Positions 1 to 5,500 of a DNA stretch of 8,202 bases are shown here, piece after piece. The position numbers and the translations under genes are program-made. Source of the DNA: Legionellales bacterium (GTDB lineage Bacteria > Pseudomonadota > Gammaproteobacteria > WLWR01). Each line of letters starts with the position of its first letter. Positions within the stretch are counted from its first letter, which is position 1. The notes beneath the pieces are model-generated. The model made no database searches. It was not told the origin of the DNA and worked only from the letters and a program-made list of their open reading frames with translations. The stretch lies in NCBI GenBank assembly GCA_012103495.1, contig WLWR01000064.1:1-8202 (forward strand), written 5' to 3'.

Positions 1-208
1 CAATTTCATTACCGGCAAAGTGAATTGTGTCAACCGTATGAAGATTGGACAAGATAGTAACTAGCCCCATACCGCCCATTGGATTATAACTCAGACTAAG
101 ATGCCTTAGTTCCGCAAATTCTCCAAGCCTCTCAGCGATAATTTTAGCTCCAACATCGCCAATATTATTATCAGACAGGTTAAGACTCTCCAGTGCCTTA
201 AACGCCTT
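1..208 (-). repeat. Long direct repeat in the LRR gene, distal copy
   Basis: Bases 1-208 match 493-700 with three mismatches seen by eye. The offset is 492 bp, exactly 164 codons, so the reading frame is kept. This copy may continue beyond the left edge. It encodes the block running from KAFKALESLNLSDNNIGDVG to HFAGNEI. The near identity at DNA level points to a recent in-frame tandem duplication of several LRR units at once, not to old LRR degeneracy. Confidence 0.9.
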
Positions 209-745
209 AGCAATCGGGATGATGATTACTGGGACACTTGCGTCATCAATCTCATTCCCTCGCAGGTTAAGATCCTTCAGTATTCTGTTTTCTACAAATG
301 ACTTAACGGGGCTGTCTACAACATTAGAGAAATCATTGTAATAAAACTGAAACCAGCTAATTTTAGTTTTACTAACCGCATCAAGGATCTTCATTGCAGC
401 TAGACCGCTAATTGAACGATGACTCATGGTAAGATTTTTCAGTGTCTCACTTACTACAAGCTGCCCAGCAACCGCTGGGATATCTTTTTCATCAATTTCA
501 TTACCGGCAAAGTGAATTGTGTCAACCGTATGAAGATTGGACAAGATAGTAACTAGCCCCATACCGCCCATTGGATTATAACTCAGACTAAGATGCCTTA
601 GTTCCGCAAATTCTCCAAGACTCTCAGCGATAATTTTAGCACCAACATCGCCAATATTATTATCAGACAGGTTAAGAATCTCCAGTGCCTTAAACGCCTT
701 GAGTTTATCATCAATAAGTTTATGCGTATCTTCATTAGTAAGCAT
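1..745 (-). CDS. Leucine-rich-repeat protein, ribonuclease-inhibitor type (C-terminus beyond the left edge)
   Basis: The reverse strand is open from an ATG at 745 to the window edge (248 codons, no stop reached). The start is supported by an in-frame TAA seven codons upstream (764-766), no other start between them, and a weak AGAG ribosome binding site at 755-758. The protein begins MLTNEDTHKLIDDKLKAFKA and then runs as LRR units of about 28 residues. Clear units are LEILNLSDNNIGDVGAKIIA and LRHLSLSYNPMGGMG, and a unit LKDLNLRGNEIDD recurs further on. The L-x-x-L-x-L-x-x-N-x-[IM]-G spacing is that of the ribonuclease-inhibitor subfamily. Such proteins bind other proteins through a curved LRR surface and, in host-associated bacteria, are often secreted. 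No signal peptide or membrane segment is visible in the part present. The first repeat block recurs almost identically 164 codons later. Family assignment is firm; cellular role is unknown. Confidence 0.85.
   Translation of the reverse strand, partial: MLTNEDTHKLIDDKLKAFKALEILNLSDNNIGDVGAKIIAESLGEFAELRHLSLSYNPMGGMGLVTILSNLHTVDTIHFAGNEIDEKDIPAVAGQLVVSETLKNLTMSHRSISGLAAMKILDAVSKTKISWFQFYYNDFSNVVDSPVKSFVENRILKDLNLRGNEIDDASVPVIIIPIAKAFKALESLNLSDNNIGDVGAKIIAERLGEFAELRHLSLSYNPMGGMGLVTILSNLHTVDTIHFAGNEI
493..700 (-). repeat. Long direct repeat in the LRR gene, proximal copy
   Basis: This is the partner of the repeat at 1-208, nearer the start codon. It encodes residues from KAFKALEILNLSDNNIGDVG to HFAGNEI. 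The repeat ends abruptly after the KAF codons (past base 700), where the N-terminal segment MLTNEDTHKLIDDKL replaces the sequence found next to the distal copy. This makes one recombination edge visible. Confidence 0.9.
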
Positions 746-762
746 ACTATCAATCTCTATAA

Positions 763-768
763 ATTATA
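763..768 (-). promoter_or_regulatory. Candidate -10 box for the LRR gene
   Basis: The reverse strand reads TATAAT here, a perfect -10 hexamer 17 bp upstream of the start codon. No good -35 hexamer lies 16-18 bp further upstream (the 17-bp position reads AATAAG). The region is AT-rich, so a chance match is possible. Confidence 0.3.
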
Positions 769-814
769 TTATCGCGGCATAGTACCTTATTATGCTTAAA
801 TAAAAATTAAGAAA

Positions 815-834
815 TCGGGGACAGTATACTTAAC
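815..834. other. GGGGACAGTATACTTAA motif, possible mobile-element remnant
   Basis: The forward strand contains GGGGACAGTATACTTAA in otherwise anonymous AT-rich DNA. From memory, very similar strings recur around REP-associated tyrosine (IS200/IS605-like) transposase genes in gammaproteobacteria. No transposase reading frame is present beside it, so at best it is a terminal scar. The surrounding 746-894 holds no gene that I can support. Confidence 0.2.
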
Positions 835-894
835 TCAATTCTCAATTAAATATACCTGTCGTGTTCGTTTCCTAAGTCAAGTCGCTATAGGCAA

Positions 895-1035
895 CTAAAA
901 TAATTGTCGATCATATGATTTCCAGCGAAAGTTAGCAAAAGAGATGATGTTTTCATCATGTTCTTTCTCTTTAATCTGGTCAAGTCTAAAAGTTACAGTA
1001 AAAGAATCCTCAAAATTCAGCAGGATTTTATCCAC
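895..1035 (-). pseudogene. Possible short coding remnant (46 codons)
   Basis: A reverse-strand reading frame runs from a GTG at 1035 to a TAG at 895-897, encoding VDKILLNFEDSFTVTFRLDQ and ending FRWKSYDRQLF. Its composition (alternating hydrophobic and charged residues, Trp, Tyr, Phe) looks protein-like. In frame upstream there is a TAG (1039-1041) preceded by more protein-like sequence, WIEHKIWIIEFEK. A C-terminal gene fragment interrupted by one nonsense codon would explain both halves. I do not recognise the family. It could equally be chance in AT-rich DNA, since it is short and has no clear ribosome binding site. Confidence 0.25.
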
Positions 1036-1080
1036 ACCCTATTTCTCAAATTCAATTATCCAAATTTTATGTTCAATCCA

Positions 1081-1101
1081 GGGTAGCACATAGGTAGCAC
1101 A
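1081..1101 (+). repeat. Recombinase arm-site-like repeat, copy 1
   Basis: A 21-bp unit starts with G followed by two tandem copies of GGTAGCACA separated by TA. It is the first of three copies. The similarity to copy 2 extends to about 57 bp (1081-1137 against 1171-1227, including the shared TTTCGATAA at the far end). The position near a tRNA fragment and an arm-type integrase gene suggests integrase arm-binding sites. That role is inferred. Confidence 0.6.
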
Positions 1102-1170
1102 GAGCATTTTGGAGGTTTTCTAACTTTCGATAAATTGCCCTGCTGATGTTCGTTTCCAATTCACAGCACC

Positions 1171-1191
1171 GGGTGGCACATAGGTGGCACA
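1171..1191 (+). repeat. Recombinase arm-site-like repeat, copy 2
   Basis: This is the second copy of the 21-bp unit, exactly 90 bp after the first, with GGTGGCACA in place of GGTAGCACA in both half-units. The same A-to-G change in both halves suggests that the two halves are kept alike. It lies 50 bp from the tRNA(CAU) fragment. Confidence 0.6.
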
Positions 1192-1240
1192 GCGTATTTT
1201 GAAGGATTTTTGATTTTCGATAAGTCGTTGATTTAACTAA

Positions 1241-1287
1241 TGCCAGTGAGGTGAATCGAACACCTGACCTACTGATTATGAATCAGT
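1241..1287 (-). other. Attachment-site remnant: 3' part of a tRNA with anticodon CAU
   Basis: The reverse strand folds as tRNA positions 27-73. It has a perfect anticodon stem (ACTGA/TCAGT) around the loop TTCATAA (anticodon CAU), the variable loop AGGTC, a perfect T-arm (AGGTG, TTCGATT, CACCT), the acceptor 3' strand CACTGGC and discriminator A. No CCA follows. The expected 5' acceptor strand GCCAGTG and a D-arm are absent to the right, so this is not a working gene. Such 3' tRNA fragments are the usual scar of tyrosine-recombinase integration. The inserted DNA should lie on the side of the missing 5' half, the right, where the integrase gene stands. The CAU anticodon alone does not distinguish elongator Met from Ile2. 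Confidence 0.75.
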
Positions 1288-1411
1288 TTCCGCAGGTATT
1301 AATGAGAATTAACCACACTTAACAAAACACAATAATCACTTATTTTTCAAATGGTTATTTTGATATTTCTTTTAAGCATGATATTCTGAACTTAATAAAA
1401 ATCACTCTATC

Positions 1412-1432
1412 GGGTAGCACATAGGTAGCACA
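1412..1432 (+). repeat. Recombinase arm-site-like repeat, copy 3
   Basis: This third copy of the unit (two GGTAGCACA boxes separated by TA) is identical to copy 1. It sits 31 bp upstream of the integrase start and overlaps the region where that gene's -35 should be. If integrase binds it, autoregulation is plausible. That is inference. Confidence 0.6.
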
Positions 1433-1436
1433 AACT

Positions 1437-1456
1437 TATAGTGAATCTCTCAAGGA
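1437..1456 (+). promoter_or_regulatory. Candidate -10 box and ribosome binding site of the integrase remnant
   Basis: TATAGT at 1437-1442 could serve as a -10 box. No recognisable -35 is present at normal spacing, where the arm-like repeat lies instead. AAGGA at 1452-1456 is a good Shine-Dalgarno sequence, 7 nt before the ATG at 1464, and it fixes the start of that gene. Confidence 0.4.
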
Positions 1457-1463
1457 CAAATTC

Positions 1464-1985
1464 ATGAACCAACATAAGCCAACAACTCAACAGATAATAT
1501 TGAGAATTAATTTTACAAAACGTACGTTAGATAATTTGCCTCTGCCCGAAAAAACAGATAAGCAAATTACTTATCACGACACTGTAAAGCCTGGATTAAA
1601 ATTAATGGTGCGGGCAAGTGGTACTAAAACTTTTTTCATGTATCGTAAAATTCAAGGTAAGCCTGAACGTTGCACTATTGGTCGTTATCCTAACACTACC
1701 ATTGAGCAAGCTCGCAAACAGACAGATATCCTAAATGCAAAAGTCAGTCAAGGCATTAACCCCAATGATGAAAAGCGATCCTTACGTGCTGAAATGACTC
1801 TTAAAGAATTGTTTGATTACTATTTGAACCATCATGCCATTCACCACAAAAAAACGTGGGAAGAAGATGCTCGACAATTCAAATGTTACTTAGATAGTTG
1901 GAAAAATCGTAAACTATCAAATATTACTCACCCACAAATTCAAAAACTGCACATTCATATTGGAGAAAACCATGAAAGTCGTTGA
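1464..1985 (+). CDS. Truncated tyrosine recombinase (arm-type-binding / P4-like integrase), catalytic domain missing
   Basis: The 173-aa product matches the N-terminal part of P4-type integrases, which integrate islands into tRNA genes. Residues about 15-100 form the DUF4102 arm-binding domain: KPGLKLMVRASGTKTFFMYR, then a basic K-x-x-G-K-P-E-R-x-x-I-G-R-Y-P segment and the A-R-K helix. Residues about 108-170 are the start of the SAM-like core-binding domain (MTLKELFDYYL, then ITHPQIQKLHIHIGENH). Family members are near 400 aa, and the whole catalytic domain with its Arg, His-x-x-Arg and Tyr residues is absent. The family-like sequence stops at GENH and the frame closes after three foreign codons, where an inverted DUF3800 gene begins. 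The product cannot recombine DNA. It could still bind the arm-like repeats upstream, if expressed. The start is fixed by AAGGA at 1452-1456. Confidence 0.85.
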   Translation: MNQHKPTTQQIILRINFTKRTLDNLPLPEKTDKQITYHDTVKPGLKLMVRASGTKTFFMYRKIQGKPERCTIGRYPNTTIEQARKQTDILNAKVSQGINPNDEKRSLRAEMTLKELFDYYLNHHAIHHKKTWEEDARQFKCYLDSWKNRKLSNITHPQIQKLHIHIGENHESR

Positions 1986-2204
1986 AACGCCCTTTACCTC
2001 ATGAACTTTCCTCTTTTTATTAGGCTTCCCATTTAACTTATTCTTTAGTACTCGATTTATTGCAACACCAAACCTCTTATTAGCTGAGGCATTTTGACAA
2101 ACTAAAAGAGTCACCACAAAATAAGGTGATGTTTTTGGGCAATCTTTCCAATTAAAACCCAAATCACCACATTCATCTAAGTAAATCCACCAATATTGCC
2201 CCAT
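1917..2204 (-). CDS. DUF3800-family protein, C-terminally truncated
   Basis: The ATG at 2204 has a good ribosome binding site (AAGGT, 2211-2215, 6 nt away). The N-terminal 70 or so residues carry the DUF3800 signature: an acidic motif IYLDECGDLGF near residue 8, then SPYFVVTLLV near residue 26, and a basic stretch leading to VHEVKG near residue 68. DUF3800 proteins are usually 200-300 aa, are common on phages and islands, and have an RNase-H-like acidic core. Their function is not well established. Here the family match ends near VKG (about base 1985). The last 20 or so residues are antisense to the integrase gene, so the 95-aa frame is a chimera across a junction. It is almost certainly non-functional, because later acidic residues are missing. 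Confidence 0.7.
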   Translation of the reverse strand: MGQYWWIYLDECGDLGFNWKDCPKTSPYFVVTLLVCQNASANKRFGVAINRVLKNKLNGKPNKKRKVHEVKGVSTTFMVFSNMNVQFLNLWVSNI

Positions 2205-2241
2205 GAATTGACCTTAATCTCTCACCTAAGAACTTCCATAT

Positions 2242-2289
2242 GGGAGGAAAAATATGCTTGCTACCCAAAATTCATTTATTAAGAATTAA
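2242..2289 (+). other. Strong Shine-Dalgarno with an 11-codon reading frame
   Basis: GGGAGG (2242-2247) stands 6 nt before an ATG at 2254. The frame MLATQNSFIKN ends at a TAA (2287-2289). The spacing and strength are those of a real translation start. It could be the decapitated beginning of a lost gene, a leader peptide, or chance. The rest of 2205-2344 shows only AT-rich sequence. Confidence 0.2.
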
Positions 2290-2344
2290 TTTTCGGCGAA
2301 TTATAATTTTTTTATTCTAAAAAGTATAGAGTTATTTTAGCTCT

Positions 2345-2386
2345 TGCGTCCGAAAGGATTCGAACCTCCGCCCTCCTAGTTCGTAG
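2345..2386 (-). other. Attachment-site remnant: 3' part of tRNA-Arg(ACG)
   Basis: The reverse strand reads as tRNA positions 32-73: anticodon loop CTACGAA (anticodon ACG), 3' anticodon strand CTAGG, variable AGGGC, T-arm GGAGG/TTCGAAT/CCTTT (two G-U pairs), acceptor strand CGGACGC and discriminator A. This closely resembles the 3' half of gammaproteobacterial tRNA-Arg(ACG). The next bases (GATAC) fail to pair with CTAGG, so tRNA identity breaks exactly at the 5' edge of the anticodon loop, a known crossover site for integrases. It is a truncated att copy, and the inserted element should lie to the right, where the two large genes are. A duplicate next to an intact tRNA-Arg would be expected beyond the window. 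Confidence 0.75.
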
Positions 2387-2576
2387 GTATCAGATTCATT
2401 TTTATTCCATTGATTTTTCTAGAACTTTTATAAGCGAACACCCACTACATTTGGCGGACTGTGATTCACCGTAGGTAACTCATTCCCCCCCACGCAACGG
2501 GTTTTATCCTTTGACAGTGAACAATGTCTAACCCATTACTTCATTTATCAACCATGAAATGGTAAAAAAATCAGTA

Positions 2577-5500
2577 TTATCGTTCACATGTGTTGCTTGC
2601 ACTCTCAGAAACCTCATCCTCTTGTTTCTCAGTGTCTCCAACAGGCTGTGCATGAGCATTAAACAATCCAACTTGAACAGCTCCACTAACCGATACATTT
2701 TTGTCCAGCACAGCGACTCGCCCCCCCCTTTTTGGAGAAAGAGCCTCTGTTTGTTGAGCTGTTGGCTGTTTTTTTAAATGAGCAATTTCCATCTCTATCT
2801 GTCGACGCTTATCTTCCTCCTGCTTTATCATCATAGTCATTTGCCCACCAAAAAGATTATCGACCTTACTTTGACTCTTCGCATGAATGACCAACGTTTC
2901 AATAAAAATCCCTACCGCAGCATTCTGTCCCCAATCCGATAACGTTGATTGATGCATCTGGCAGGCTTGCCAACTCTCCCACCACATCGTTTCATACCGT
3001 TCGGGAGCGACCCAAAGTAATGCAACTCTTTCGGCCAAAGACATGGCCTCAATTGGCATTCCTGATAATCTCAACCTCAACCCCAACCGAACTTCAGCCC
3101 TCACATCAGTGACCGCGCTTTCCAGATCCTCAATCTCTTTACTCCCTGACTCCAAAAATCCGCTAAAAGCAATTAATTCACTTTTAAGTCGTTCTAAAAT
3201 GGTAAATCCTTCTGATTCTCGGTGATGAGGGAGTGCCTCATTCTTTCGAGTCGCATAAAGATGTCTTAACCGCAACTCCAAAGCTCGCTTCTCCAATGAC
3301 AAACACTTTTGTGTTTCCTCGGCCGTCGCATCATTGTAATAAGCCAATATCACATCTTTATATCTACGCTCCAATGCAGCGATATTCGTACAAGTCTTTG
3401 GATCCACATCTTCCTGCGACAAATGTGAAACTGTTATATCCGGATCTCGATCCGGATGGAGTTTACACATCAATGCCTTAACCTCTTTTTGCAGACGGTG
3501 GCACGCCAACCCATACTGGTCCTGAACCTGTTGGATCAGTACGCCAATACAAACTGTCTTCGGTATCGTTAGTTTCAACGAAGCAAGCGTACAAAAAATT
3601 GCATATTGAAGTAACTTTCCTTGACCGACTAATTCAAAAATCTCGCGTCTATACAACAATGTTTTAGATTGCATCCCTGGCAAATAAGACTCCAATGACC
3701 ATTCATCCGACTTATCTCTCCATTCACTCACCGAAGAATACACCTGCCCCAATCGTTCTTCAAAATCCTCCAACAATCCGTCAATAAAAATTGGGATCTC
3801 GGTCGCTGGCGCAACAACGTTCGAAGAACTCAACACGCCCATCAACGATTGTCTCAACCCTTCTCTCTTGTCTTCATAACTCAACTCGTTTGCCCCACCA
3901 TCGAAGCGTAACGAGGCGTGTTGTTTCAACGCTTGCCAAAAACCCCGCCACGCCGCTTCTTGTGTCCAAAGAGCCTCCCAATATTGCGACACCGCACACC
4001 CTTCACGCCAAATCGTTTCCAAACGATTACGTAATGTCGTCAATTCAGCACGCTCGTCATATGACCAATCGCCCACATCCCATCGCGAAAGCCATTCATT
4101 CAACCGGTTATACTGCTGACGCATTTGGGCTTGCCGCATCAACCACTGCATCTTAGACCACGAGGAACCACCATTAAACCAATCCCCCCGCGCCAAGCTC
4201 ACAAGCCTCTTCAAACCTTGCCCAAACTTTGTCAGTTGCGTTTGCATCCGTTCGAGTTGTTGTCTCACCGAAGCTTCCCATAACCCCTCCAACTGCACTA
4301 AATACCCTTGCGCAGCCTCCCAAGAAACACAAATCTTCATCCGTTTTAACGCCTCTCGTAAACCCAAACACCGTTCAATAAAAGCCGATTCCTCCCAACC
4401 CGGATCCATCAAACGAATACAATGTACGCCTTCCCCTTGCTGTCTGTTACGCCTCCTCTGATTTGAAAGCGCCTCCTTATCATGAGAACCCTCTAAAGAG
4501 GTCAAAAGATCATACAAGTAAAAACGATCTTCCAAAATCCCACGAACCCTTGCCTGACCTCTGACCTGTTCCCCAAGTGCTCTCAGTTCGTCCTCAATCA
4601 TCTGATAGCGAAACTCAAACCAAGTATGAAAGCTGTTCGTAACATCTGCTTCAAGAAGCTCATAAAGTTTTATATCGGTCAATTCACCCAGGCGTTGCAA
4701 CAATCGATACGTCCATTGGTGGCGCTGATACAGTTCCTCTGACAACACCGTGTCATATTTCCCAGTGTGTCTATCACGCCACACCGCATCATCCATCATT
4801 CGTTTCTGATCGTACGGACGATGCTTCAATCTCTCCAGCTCGTTACTCTGTTTAGTCCACCCTTCTGATAAAACTCGAAGATCCCTCCCCATTGCGACAC
4901 AATGCGCCTTTAACCAATCGCTTAACGATTGTTGCAATCGTTTCAATGCATCTTCCACACTGGGCGCGCCTTGAGAAGGATTTACCTCAACTTTTTGCAA
5001 CATCGTCTGCAAGGTTTCATATCGCTCATAAAGTCTCATCCATTGGTGCCATCGGGCCATCGGTACTTGCAACTCACCTCTTGCAGAAATCTCGTCATCC
5101 TCCACACTATCTTTGGCATCCGCTTTGAACTGCTCATCCAAGCCATCTATCTCATTGGCAATCGCCTGCACTTGTTGCGACAACCAGTGCTGCCGACTGG
5201 CCGTTAAATCTTCAGAACAAACAACCTTTTCACCACCCGCATCCATCTGTTGCTCATTCAAAAACTCAAGCGTCCAACACACACACGCATAACGCTGACT
5301 GAGTTCACCTTGCTCCAAAGTTTCTAAACGGCGATCCAACTCAGCCATCGAATTCACATCCACGTCCCAACGCGCCCAATGCCCACCCTCGGCTCTAAAT
5401 TCACGACACAAGGCACTCATCTCGGCAATCAGCGCTTCACGTATCTTAGGCGTTTGCACAACAAGCATTGCCTGTTGTTCCGCAACCAGCGAGGCAAATC

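Noticed and set aside
1241..1320. Complete tRNA gene at the CAU fragment
   Set aside because: The sequence to the right has no D-arm and no GCCAGTG 5' acceptor strand, so the cloverleaf cannot be completed.
1081..1432. Repeats at 1081, 1171 and 1412 as a small CRISPR array
   Set aside because: Spacing is irregular (69 bp and 220 bp between units), copy 2 diverges, the unit is an internal tandem with no CRISPR-type palindrome, and no cas gene is present.
1917..1985. Genuine antisense overlap between the integrase and DUF3800 genes
   Set aside because: Family similarity of both proteins ends at the junction, and the overlapping codons match neither family, so the overlap is an artefact of the rearrangement.
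2345..2430. Complete tRNA-Arg gene
   Set aside because: The 5' anticodon strand does not pair (GATAC against CTAGG) and no GCGTCCG acceptor strand follows within the expected distance.
2545..2576. T-run and small hairpin just past the stop of the large gene as a rho-independent terminator
   Set aside because: On the coding strand the T-run comes before the CCATTTCATGG hairpin, the wrong order, and the only palindrome upstream of the T-run (CACATGTG) has no loop and a 4-bp stem.
2559..2777. Plus-strand reading frame of 72 codons over the 3' end of the large gene
   Set aside because: It is antisense to the well-supported 1447-aa gene, has no ribosome binding site of note, and its Ser/Leu/Cys-rich composition is that of a shadow frame. 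The TTGACA at 2511-2516 upstream lacks a convincing -10 box.
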